Assembly (NCBI GenBank): GCA_026415215.1
Contig: JAOAHN010000081.1
Coordinates: forward strand, 1 to 37,776
Source of the DNA: Candidatus Hydrogenedentota bacterium
GTDB lineage: Bacteria > Hydrogenedentota > Hydrogenedentia > Hydrogenedentales > Hydrogenedentaceae
Direction: 5' to 3'
Length of the DNA: 37,776 nt
The position numbers were made by a program, and so were the translations under genes. The notes under the pieces are model-generated. The model did not search any database, was not told the DNA's origin, and saw only the letters and a list, made by a program, of their open reading frames with translations. Shown here in pieces: positions 7,958 to 15,536 of this stretch; the stretch's first letter is position 1, and every line of letters begins with the position of its first letter.

Positions 7958-8030
7958 GATTTTACCTTTCTTGTGAGATGTTCTATAGTTAGATTATCTC
8001 ATAAAAATAATCAAGCGGTAAAAATACCTT

Positions 8031-8513
8031 TTAATATTTGGATTCATATTTATTCTTTGACCTTATTTCTTTGAAGAAATTTGAGAGAAGTAGACTACAT
8101 TCTTCTTCACATATTCCTGAAATAACTAAAGGATTATGGTTAAATCTGTTATCTTTAACAATGTTTAGAATGCTACCACAGCATCCCGCTTTAGGGTCAT
8201 AAGCACCGAAGTATAGTTCAGGAATCCGTGCCAATATTATTGCTCCTGCACACATAGGACAGGGCTCCAATGTTACATACATCCTCGTATTTTCAAGTCT
8301 CCAACTTTTGAGTGCAAGTGCTGCGGATGTAATTGCTAATATTTCTGCATGAGCTGTGGGATCTTGAAGTTTTTCTCTTTGGTTATAACCCCTTCCTATT
8401 ATAGTTTGTTCATATACTATTACACAACCTACTGGGACTTCACCCTCTTTATAAGCTTTTTGTGCTTCTTTTAGTGCTTCTCTCATATAATATTCATGCG
8501 TAGGTGCTAACAT
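8031..8513 (-). CDS. tadA: tRNA-specific adenosine deaminase
   Basis: This enzyme deaminates A34 to inosine in tRNA-Arg(ACG) so that one tRNA can read several codons. The zinc site is complete: HAE (His55/Glu57 when counted from ATG 8513) and PCPMCAGAI (Cys85, Cys88). The segment GEVPVGCVIV near the N-terminus and the aromatic/cysteine segment FGAYDPKAGCCGS also match TadA. I chose the ATG at 8511-8513 (160 aa, beginning MLAPTHEYYMREAL), which gives a normal TadA N-terminus and has AGGG 9 bp upstream. An in-frame TTG at 8546 would add 11 residues not expected in the family. The gene is divergent from the SprT-like gene, with 55 bp between the two start codons. Confidence 0.92.
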   Translation of the reverse strand: MLAPTHEYYMREALKEAQKAYKEGEVPVGCVIVYEQTIIGRGYNQREKLQDPTAHAEILAITSAALALKSWRLENTRMYVTLEPCPMCAGAIILARIPELYFGAYDPKAGCCGSILNIVKDNRFNHNPLVISGICEEECSLLLSNFFKEIRSKNKYESKY

Positions 8514-8568
8514 TTTTATAACCCTATACAAAAAGTATTCACACAACAGTCTCTATTTTATCAAAAAT

Positions 8569-9408
8569 ATGGAGCAACTTGAGTTAGAGTTTGAAGAGAT
8601 GTATAGAAGAGATACTATGGAGGATAATTGGTTTTCTCTCCGAATTCCTTATCGTAAAATGGAGGTTTCTCATCAATCATTATGCAAGTTTAGAGAGAAG
8701 CTACAGTCAATGATAATACATCTTAATGTCCATTGTGATGTAAGCATTTCTAACGATAGGCTCTTTATGGAGTTCTGTTGCTATCCTAACGGTAAAAAGA
8801 AGATTTTTTTATACTCTGCTTCTCCCTTACTCACAGAGGGGTGTGCAAGCGAGATTTCCTTATTGTTGGAATTTGTTGTAAGAGGAGAAGTTTCTGACTA
8901 TGAAAAACTTCGAAGGGTTGTAAAGAAATTTGCATTTTTCCCCAAGTGCAAGTGTAGTTTTAGGCGCACTTATGTTCCGGGTAAGGTATATAACATCCAG
9001 GATACTTTTTCATATCTGAACAATTTTTTTCTTCAGGGAAAGGTGAATAGCCCCATATTTTGGCGAAATCCTACTATACGCGGGAGGAGAATATGCGGAA
9101 GAAAATATAAGATGAGCAAAATTAAATCTCTTAAATTAGGAAGTTACTGTCCTAAATGTAATTATATTTTCGTTAATTCTATTCTTGACAACTCATCTAT
9201 TCCTTATTGGGTAGTTGAGGCAGTAGTGTATCACGAAATGGTTCATTCTTATGTATTTAACTTCATATCTTGCTCTGCTTCACCGCATGGAAAAGAGTTC
9301 AAATCTTTGTATAACAGGTTTCCCAATGCAAAAGAGGCTAAGAAAGAGTTATCCTCCCCACACTTCTTTAAAAATTTGAAAAAAATATACTTAGAAAAGA
9401 TTGGATAA
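8569..9408 (+). CDS. SprT-like zinc metallopeptidase
   Basis: A 279-residue protein. The C-terminal half holds HEMVH (222-226) within VVEAVVYHEMVHSYVF and a downstream SPHGKEFKSLYNRFP (His240 as likely third zinc ligand), the pattern of SprT-like/gluzincin peptidases. The segment GKVYNIQDTFSYLNNFFLQG (138-157), followed by PIFW, is the usual lead-in of these proteins. Two cysteine pairs (CKC at 127-129, CPKC at 194-197) may bind zinc or be structural. There is no signal peptide, so a cytoplasmic role is likely. No Shine-Dalgarno is visible before ATG 8569, so initiation may be leaderless. Its stop overlaps the next start by one base (TAATG), showing translational coupling with the membrane-anchored protein. 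The substrate is not known. It lies upstream of an ECF sigma locus. Confidence 0.75.
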   Translation: MEQLELEFEEMYRRDTMEDNWFSLRIPYRKMEVSHQSLCKFREKLQSMIIHLNVHCDVSISNDRLFMEFCCYPNGKKKIFLYSASPLLTEGCASEISLLLEFVVRGEVSDYEKLRRVVKKFAFFPKCKCSFRRTYVPGKVYNIQDTFSYLNNFFLQGKVNSPIFWRNPTIRGRRICGRKYKMSKIKSLKLGSYCPKCNYIFVNSILDNSSIPYWVVEAVVYHEMVHSYVFNFISCSASPHGKEFKSLYNRFPNAKEAKKELSSPHFFKNLKKIYLEKIG

Positions 9409-9953
9409 TGCAGGTATTGAAGAGATTCTTACTTCCACTTCTGCTCGTTTTATCATTTGGATTAAGTATTTTTATTAGCTACATGGTTTCTTACAGTCTT
9501 TTGAGCAAGAATGTCGCTCCGCTATCTATACCCGTTGAGAGTATCAGAACCTTGGACAGTACAGTAAAATATATAAGCTTGGTTTCCAATGTGCTGAAAG
9601 AACATTTTTCTACATTGAAAAAAGGGAGTAAGTTTCTGGACTCCAAAAGGATTAGTGAGCATAGAATTTTGATATATCAATTAAGTAGAGATTATGTTAA
9701 GGAAATAGAATCCTTTAATAATGAGGGTGTATGTAAATATATTGATGAAGTAGCAGATGAATTTGTCAGACTTTTAGATAGGATGGATACTATGATGAAA
9801 TTCCCTACAGACATTTCTCTTGCAAGTGAGGTATGTAGAGATTTGAGAAATCTACTAAAAAAGATAAAAAGCCTATCGAAAGCCTACAAACTACAATGTG
9901 ATGTCTATATTGACAGATTGGTTGAGGAATTCGAGGGTATGTGTAAATTTTGA
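9408..9953 (+). CDS. Membrane-anchored helical protein, unknown function
   Basis: A 181-residue protein with one N-terminal hydrophobic segment (about 7-34, LLPLLLVLSFGLSIFISYMV) preceded by Lys and Arg, fitting an uncleaved anchor or signal sequence. The remainder (about 45-181) is nearly all helix with charged and hydrophobic heptad-like spacing, and contains three cysteines (CKYID, VCRDL, LQCDV) plus one near the end. I do not recognise a family. It starts inside the stop codon of the SprT-like peptidase gene (TAATG overlap), so the two products are probably made together, and it lies 66 bp before the ECF sigma gene. A periplasmic coiled-coil partner for the peptidase or for the sigma/anti-sigma pair is a guess from position only. 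Confidence 0.6.
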   Translation: MQVLKRFLLPLLLVLSFGLSIFISYMVSYSLLSKNVAPLSIPVESIRTLDSTVKYISLVSNVLKEHFSTLKKGSKFLDSKRISEHRILIYQLSRDYVKEIESFNNEGVCKYIDEVADEFVRLLDRMDTMMKFPTDISLASEVCRDLRNLLKKIKSLSKAYKLQCDVYIDRLVEEFEGMCKF

Positions 9954-10019
9954 AACTATCACGATTTAGTAATATTTTTTTGATTTGTTTGTATTGTGTT
10001 GTAAACAAAGGTAGAATGT

Positions 10020-10652
10020 ATGAAAAGTTTTGCCGAAGATAGAATGGAAGAGAGAAAAGGCATGGTTTTTTCAGATGAGGCTCTTATGTCTCTGGTAACT
10101 AAGGGGGAAGATACCGCTTTTATGGAACTCGTTAAGAGGTACCAGAATGAAGTTTTTAGATTTTGTTATCACTATTTGAAAAATGTTGATATGGCAAAAG
10201 AGGCTGTTCAAGAAGTTTTTCTTAGGGTTTATATTGCTAAAGAAAGATATGATACAAATAAAAAATTTAAGCCTTGGCTCTTTTGTATAGCTCGAAATTT
10301 GTGTATAAATGAAATAAAGCGACAACAGTTAGTCCAGTTCACCTCGTTAGAAAATGAAGATGGACTCAAAGTATATGAAACCGAGGAAGTAGTTGAAAAA
10401 ATAGAAGGTGGAGATAACGACCCAGCTGAGATAATTCTAAAGGAGGAAAGGCACAGGGTTCTATGGGAAGAGATTAATAGACTTCCAGAAAGTGAGAAGG
10501 AGATAGTAATTTTGAGATATTTCCAGAAACTTCACGCCCGTGACATAGCGGAGATATTGGGTTCTACTGAAGGTGCTGTGAGAACCAAGCTCCACAGAAC
10601 TCTGAAATATTTGTATCAGAAGATTGCAAGTAGAGGTGAGTTTAATGACTAA
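10020..10652 (+). CDS. ECF-family RNA polymerase sigma factor
   Basis: A 210-residue sigma-70 family protein with only regions 2 and 4. Region 2 runs from about residue 34 to 100: MELVKRYQNEVFRFCYHYLK, then AKEAVQEVFLRVY, then KPWLFCIARNLCINEIKRQ. Region 4 is residues about 148-205 and includes INRLPESEKEIVILRYF and the helix-turn-helix HARDIAEILGSTEGAVRTKL. It directs RNA polymerase to a small regulon, typically envelope or stress genes. Start ATG 10020 is preceded by AAAGG. Its last 8 bases overlap the start of the anti-sigma gene, the normal arrangement of a co-translated sigma/anti-sigma pair. The target promoter sequence cannot be predicted from here. No clear autoregulatory -35/-10 pair is evident in the 66 bp upstream. 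Confidence 0.92.
   Translation: MKSFAEDRMEERKGMVFSDEALMSLVTKGEDTAFMELVKRYQNEVFRFCYHYLKNVDMAKEAVQEVFLRVYIAKERYDTNKKFKPWLFCIARNLCINEIKRQQLVQFTSLENEDGLKVYETEEVVEKIEGGDNDPAEIILKEERHRVLWEEINRLPESEKEIVILRYFQKLHARDIAEILGSTEGAVRTKLHRTLKYLYQKIASRGEFND
10632..10640 (+). promoter_or_regulatory. Ribosome binding site that decides the anti-sigma start
   Basis: AGAGGTGAG sits 4 bp before ATG 10645. It supports this ATG instead of a TTG at 10624, which would add seven residues, and gives an ATGACTAA overlap with the sigma gene stop. Confidence 0.6.
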
Positions 10653-12609
10653 GAAGTGCGAATGCGAAAATATCAGGGAAAAATGTTTTTACGCAATTCA
10701 GGATAATGTGGATAGTATCTTTGAGTTATTTCAGAATTTAGAAATTTGTGAGGACTGTAAGGCTTTCTTGTCCAAGGCAGTTAGTATGTGTGAGGCTCTA
10801 AATGAAATACCTAATGTTGTTAATAGAACCTTACCAGAGATAGATGTTACTGCTGATATTTTTGAAAAAGTCAAAATAATTTATGAGAAGGAGACTATAG
10901 TAAGGGAACTTCTGGAGAAAGAATTTTATGATCCTGAAGAGGCGGAATGGATGGCTTTTATCGAAAACGAACTTGATGATGTAAATAAATATAGGTGCTT
11001 ATGTAAGCTAAATACATCTCATGAAATTCAAGAAGAATTCATATTCGTCAAGAAAATACATGAAACACTTGAAAAAATGGGTGATGATATTCAGTTGCCT
11101 GATTTGGATGAAGATCTGCTTCCAAAAGTAATGAATAAGATTTATTCTTCTCCATTGGAGGTATCATTGGATAACTTCCTAAAAGAGGAGGTAGTGGCTC
11201 AATTTGGGAAAGACTTGGGCGCAGTTTCAGAACGAAATGGTTTACCTTCCAAACCTCAACTTAGGATTGAAAGACCTGGTGAATTAGTTAGACCTGGCGG
11301 TCAAAAGAATTCTAAGGAGGTACTTTATAATGGGTCGGAGTCCAAATCGCCGAGGGGTTCGAGTGTAAAAAGTGTTGTTAGGAATGTTAGTCTTAATAGA
11401 GTTATCCAGGGGTTTGCTATAGCAGCTGGATTCCTATTCGTAGTTCTGGGGGGTTATTATTTCCTTTTTAGAGGAAATCAGGTTGAGCCCATCCATCTTT
11501 CAGCTAATGGTCCTTCTATTACTTATAGCAAGGAAGAAAGCTATAAGGTGATACCTCCGCCAAGTTCTGATGACAATACTTTAGGTATATCTTCCGAAGA
11601 CTCCAAGGACAGTGACTCTAAATCGATAAAGAAATATACAGCGAAGCCATTGAGTGAATGGGAGGATATCTTAAAAGAGAATGCATTATCTAACGCAGGG
11701 AAATTAATGAGAATGGGTGTTTGGGCATCTCTTACACCTGAGGAAGCGAGGGAACTGCTAAAAAAGTCTGGATTGTCTCCAGTGGCTATATTAGGTGCGG
11801 TGCAGTTTTTACCTCCGGAAGAAGCAAAGGCTATTTTAGAAGCGGCTATTGCTAACAATCCTGAAGATGCTTACCTAAGATTTGCAATGGTTAACACTCT
11901 GAGGAGTATGGGCTATGTGGATTATAACGAACTAAATGCCCATTTATACGCATGGACTAATTCTGATCCCTCGAATATTTTACCGTATTATATAGAAGCT
12001 GACATATATCTTCGGAATGGAGAAGTCGAATTAGCGCTGAATTGTGTAAAGGAAGCAAGTAGCATCCGAGGTTATAATTCATATGCGATGTTGACTGCTC
12101 AGGCTTATAAGGAGGCACTTATTGCAAAGGGAGTTGATCCTGAATTAGCACAGCTTTTGGCTTCTGCTTCTCTTGGAATAAGAGAAACTCAAACTTTGGA
12201 AGATATAGCCAGAAATTTACTTGATTATGGAAAATATTATGAGGGAATAGGGGATTACTCTACTGCTCTTATGATATATGAAGCATTGAGAGATTTAGGG
12301 ATAAATGTAGATATGAGTTCTGCATTGCTACAAGAAAGATTGGCAGGACTCAAATATGCTCAAGAAGCAGTATATGCTCTCATTAGGATTATGACACAGA
12401 CATATTCATTTTCTGACATTCAATCGTATATAGCATTTTTACAAAATTTAAATCAGCTACTTGAGAACTATAACAATGCACTTGCAAGTTTTTATAGCCT
12501 CTTTAATACTTTAGACCCTCAACAAATTCTTCAGCTTCTTAATAGTTATCTTTCAGGGGGAAATGCTAACATTTTGGGGCCCACCCCAACTGCTCAATCT
12601 AAAAAGTAA
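10645..12609 (+). CDS. Anti-sigma factor with duplicated N-terminal module, one TM helix and periplasmic TPR region
   Basis: A 654-residue single-pass protein. Residues 1-80 resemble a zinc-type anti-sigma domain (CEDC at 35-38, preceded by further Cys at 5, 7, 14), ending in LPEIDVTADIFEKVKIIY. Residues 98-168 look like a second copy without the CxxC, with WMAFIENEL and ending LPDLDEDLLPKVMNKIY. A polar linker (170-245) leads to one transmembrane helix (about 253-275). After a Ser/Asp-rich stretch come TPR-like repeats (about 370-560: EEAKAILEAAIANNPEDAYL, NILPYYIEADIYLRNGEVEL, ALMIYEALRDLG) and a helical tail. The N-terminal part would hold the upstream sigma factor at the membrane, and the TPR part would lie in the periplasm as sensor or scaffold. 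It overlaps the sigma gene by 8 bp. Length and double module are unusual for anti-sigma factors, which are mostly 100-300 residues. Confidence 0.75.
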   Translation: MTKKCECENIREKCFYAIQDNVDSIFELFQNLEICEDCKAFLSKAVSMCEALNEIPNVVNRTLPEIDVTADIFEKVKIIYEKETIVRELLEKEFYDPEEAEWMAFIENELDDVNKYRCLCKLNTSHEIQEEFIFVKKIHETLEKMGDDIQLPDLDEDLLPKVMNKIYSSPLEVSLDNFLKEEVVAQFGKDLGAVSERNGLPSKPQLRIERPGELVRPGGQKNSKEVLYNGSESKSPRGSSVKSVVRNVSLNRVIQGFAIAAGFLFVVLGGYYFLFRGNQVEPIHLSANGPSITYSKEESYKVIPPPSSDDNTLGISSEDSKDSDSKSIKKYTAKPLSEWEDILKENALSNAGKLMRMGVWASLTPEEARELLKKSGLSPVAILGAVQFLPPEEAKAILEAAIANNPEDAYLRFAMVNTLRSMGYVDYNELNAHLYAWTNSDPSNILPYYIEADIYLRNGEVELALNCVKEASSIRGYNSYAMLTAQAYKEALIAKGVDPELAQLLASASLGIRETQTLEDIARNLLDYGKYYEGIGDYSTALMIYEALRDLGINVDMSSALLQERLAGLKYAQEAVYALIRIMTQTYSFSDIQSYIAFLQNLNQLLENYNNALASFYSLFNTLDPQQILQLLNSYLSGGNANILGPTPTAQSKK

Positions 12610-12632
12610 GAATCTAATTATTTCAAGTTTTG

Positions 12633-12645
12633 TAGAGGGGCTCTA
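12633..12645. terminator. Short hairpin in the gap between convergent genes
   Basis: TAGAG and CTCTA pair around GGG, overlapping the gltA stop codon in the 33-bp gap between the convergent anti-sigma and gltA genes. It has only a 5-bp stem and no T-run, so it is a weak candidate. Confidence 0.2.
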
Positions 12646-13902
12646 AATATGAGGAAGTCGTTCTTTAGGACCGACATAAATTTGTCTAGGCCTGTGAATC
12701 CTGGTTTCAGGGTCGTTTCTCATCTCTAACCAGTGAGCTATCCAACCTGGGATTCTACCAATTGAGAATAATACTGTGAACATTTGAGTCGGGATGTTCA
12801 TTGCTCGATATAGTATTCCGCTGTAGAAATCGATGTTAGGATATAATTTTTTCTCGATGAAGTAATCATCCCTTAATGCTGTCTCTTCCAGATCCTTAGC
12901 AATTTCGAGAAGGGGGTCATTTATACCAATTTCATTGAAAATATTGTCAACGGCTTCTTTTAATAACTTTGCTCTCGGGTCATAGTTTTTATAAACTCTA
13001 TGACCAAATCCCATTAATCTAAAGCCGGAGTCTTTTTTCTTGGCGAGTTCAATATATTTTTTATAGTTTCTTCCATCCGCATAAATCATTTGGAGCATAT
13101 TGAGCACAGCTTCGTTAGCGCCTCCGTGAAGTCTACCCCAAAGCGCTGATATTCCCGCAGAAATTGAGACATATAGATTTGCCATTGAACTCCCTACCAT
13201 TCTTACTGTGGAGGTAGAACAATTCTGCTCGTGGTCTACATGCAAAATTAAAAGTAAATCTAAGGCTTTTTCAAATACCTTAGGGACAAAATATTCTTCG
13301 GCAGGAGAGGCAAACATCATTCTTAGAAAATTGGCACTATAGGAGTGGTCAGTTCTGGGGTAAATGTAAGGTTCTCCAATAGACTTTTTATATGAATATG
13401 CGGCGATGGTCTTCGCTTGACCTACAATTCTTGCGATTATTGTATTTATGTCCTCTTTCTCGTAGTTGGGATAGAATGAAGGCATTGCTGCGATCATCGA
13501 GCTTAATATGCTCATCGGATGAGCATTGGGAGGAAAGTTATCGAAAATGTTCACCATACTTTGGTGGATAAAACTATTTAGTGTCAATTCCCTTCTCCAT
13601 TCTCGAGCTTGTTCAGGTGTAGGTAGTTCCCCGTATATTAGTAGATAAGCCACTTGAGAGAAGGGAAACTTTCCGGCCAAACTCTCTATTGGGTACCCTC
13701 TATACCTCAGTATACCTTTCTCTCCATCTATGTATGTGATGGAACTTCTGCATGAAGCTGTATTTCCGTATCCGGGGTCGTAAGTCAATGCTCCTGTGGT
13801 TTCTTTTAATTTCCTTATATCGATTCCTATTTCTCCTTCCGTTCCCTCAATTACTGGCAACTCGTACTCCTGGCCTCTTAAAGTAAGTTTACAAGTTTCC
13901 AT
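12643..13902 (-). CDS. gltA: Citrate synthase
   Basis: A 419-residue type I citrate synthase, condensing oxaloacetate and acetyl-CoA to citrate. The N-terminal beta domain typical of Gram-negative hexameric enzymes is present (residues 4-50, with IGIDIRKLKETTGALTYDPG). The catalytic residues are in place: His259 in GRLHGGANEA, His301 in GFGHRVYKNYDPRA and Asp358 in PNIDFYSG. HVDHEQNCSTSTVR and the C-terminal IHRPRQIYVGP are also conserved. Its AGAGGAG Shine-Dalgarno overlaps the 3' end of murJ, 12 bp separating the two genes, so it is the last gene of a murJ-containing transcript. This is an uncommon neighbour for gltA. It may serve a full or partial TCA cycle or glutamate synthesis. Confidence 0.95.
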   Translation of the reverse strand: METCKLTLRGQEYELPVIEGTEGEIGIDIRKLKETTGALTYDPGYGNTASCRSSITYIDGEKGILRYRGYPIESLAGKFPFSQVAYLLIYGELPTPEQAREWRRELTLNSFIHQSMVNIFDNFPPNAHPMSILSSMIAAMPSFYPNYEKEDINTIIARIVGQAKTIAAYSYKKSIGEPYIYPRTDHSYSANFLRMMFASPAEEYFVPKVFEKALDLLLILHVDHEQNCSTSTVRMVGSSMANLYVSISAGISALWGRLHGGANEAVLNMLQMIYADGRNYKKYIELAKKKDSGFRLMGFGHRVYKNYDPRAKLLKEAVDNIFNEIGINDPLLEIAKDLEETALRDDYFIEKKLYPNIDFYSGILYRAMNIPTQMFTVLFSIGRIPGWIAHWLEMRNDPETRIHRPRQIYVGPKERLPHI

Positions 13903-13914
13903 TTTTGGCTCCTC

Positions 13915-15522
13915 TCAGAAATTCATGAATTTAACTGCTTTTATTTCTATTATCCTAATTATTTGTGATAGTTCTCTAATTTTCAGTAAATATCCGACTA
14001 CTATGTATACTATTACACTTACTCCCCCCATTATCGATATATAGATGAATAGAATAACAGATTTTTCTTTTTCGAAATGGTTAAATAGTAAGTTTACAAA
14101 AAAGAAGCTTATAACTACAACCAATGTGGCTGTGATATATTTTAAAAGTTGTATACCAAAGTTTTTGTCAAACAAGGTGCCTATTTTTTTGCCGAGTAAG
14201 ATATATAATAGCAAGAAATTAACCCAGAACGATATAGTTGTGGAAAGCACAAGTCCAATATATCCCAATTTTCTCACAGTAATAACATTCAAGATTACAT
14301 TTAGTAGCATACTAAATGAAGAGACTATTACTGGGATAGTCGTCAAATTCATGGCGTAGAAACCTTGCACTAACACTTTTACACCTGAAAATCCTATTAT
14401 TCCAATAGAGTATATTACCACTGCATTAGCTGTTTTCTGAGTAAGTAAGGGTGAAAATTCTCCTCTTTGGAATAGAAATCTCACTACAGGCTCGCTCAAT
14501 AATGATAGGATTACCATTGTGGGTATAATCATGAACCAAGTTTGGAAAAGCCCTTCGATAAGTGCTGTTTTCATCTTTTCTTTTTCATTATCTACTGTGT
14601 ATCTTGTCAATTCTGGGAGGATAGATACGGATATTGCAGTTCCAAAGATTGCGAGAGGCAGTTGAATTAGTCTGTTTGCATAGAACAATGCTGAAACTGT
14701 TCCTTCCGAAAGAGAATAAGAGAAAAAACTGTCTACTAATTTGTTAATTTCGCCTGCTGCTTGTCCCAATATGACTGGAAGAATCAGAAAGAAAGCTTTA
14801 CTAACTTCAGGATATTTTATGTTTGTAGTAAGTTTTACTCTTCCAATTAGTTTGTTTACATATATGTAGAGAACTACGAACTGTAATATACCGCCCACCC
14901 ATACTCCTATCACCAGACTTAGGGATATATCGATATTTGTGAAGTTGGGAATAAATATGCTTAAAATCCATGGGATGTTAAGCAAGGCAGGAACTATTCC
15001 AGGTATTTTGTAGTTACCAATAACAAAGAGAGGTGCCATTAGAAATACCGCAATGCCTATCCAGAAAAGATAAGGAAATGTCAGCTGAAGTATAAGTACT
15101 GTATTCCGCATCTGCTCTTCGGTTTTCTGCGTTCCTTGAGTCAATACTCTGAGCCCTTCTAATAGATAAGGGACTAAGGGCATGATAAGAACACCAATAA
15201 CAGAGATGAAGAGTAATAATAAAGTCATTATAGTTAATATCGCATTAGTAATTATTCTTAATTTTTCTATACCTTCCTTTTTCTCACACTCGGAAAGAAT
15301 AGGAACAAATGAAGCGTTTAATGCACCCTCGCCTAAAAGGTCTCGCAGAGTATTGGGTAATCTGAAAGCAAATAGGAAAGTATCTCTCGCGAAATCAGGC
15401 ACATACCACCCCATTAGTATGTCTCTTACTAAACCAAGCCCTCTACTAATCAATGTGCCAAGGGCGAATATTATGGCGTTTCTCCATCTGATAATGCTTT
15501 GCTTTTCTATGGGATTGCCCAT
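13915..15522 (-). CDS. murJ: Lipid II flippase MurJ
   Basis: A 535-residue polytopic membrane protein of the MOP superfamily that moves lipid II across the inner membrane for peptidoglycan synthesis. Recognisable MurJ features are the N-terminal SRGLGLVRDILMGWY, FLFAFRLPNTLRDLLGEGAL (with the conserved RLPN and GEGAL), and FVPIL. Around 14 hydrophobic segments are spread to the C-terminus. The length is typical of MurJ. No Shine-Dalgarno is visible before the ATG; lnt stops 14 bp upstream, so translation may be coupled. Together with lnt it forms an envelope-biogenesis pair, and gltA follows 12 bp downstream. Confidence 0.95.
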   Translation of the reverse strand: MGNPIEKQSIIRWRNAIIFALGTLISRGLGLVRDILMGWYVPDFARDTFLFAFRLPNTLRDLLGEGALNASFVPILSECEKKEGIEKLRIITNAILTIMTLLLLFISVIGVLIMPLVPYLLEGLRVLTQGTQKTEEQMRNTVLILQLTFPYLFWIGIAVFLMAPLFVIGNYKIPGIVPALLNIPWILSIFIPNFTNIDISLSLVIGVWVGGILQFVVLYIYVNKLIGRVKLTTNIKYPEVSKAFFLILPVILGQAAGEINKLVDSFFSYSLSEGTVSALFYANRLIQLPLAIFGTAISVSILPELTRYTVDNEKEKMKTALIEGLFQTWFMIIPTMVILSLLSEPVVRFLFQRGEFSPLLTQKTANAVVIYSIGIIGFSGVKVLVQGFYAMNLTTIPVIVSSFSMLLNVILNVITVRKLGYIGLVLSTTISFWVNFLLLYILLGKKIGTLFDKNFGIQLLKYITATLVVVISFFFVNLLFNHFEKEKSVILFIYISIMGGVSVIVYIVVGYLLKIRELSQIIRIIEIKAVKFMNF

Positions 15523-15536
15523 GTTATGAATTTTAT

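Noticed and set aside
14045..14359. 104-codon plus-strand frame opposite murJ
   Set aside because: Antisense shadow of a strongly supported MurJ gene with low-complexity translation.
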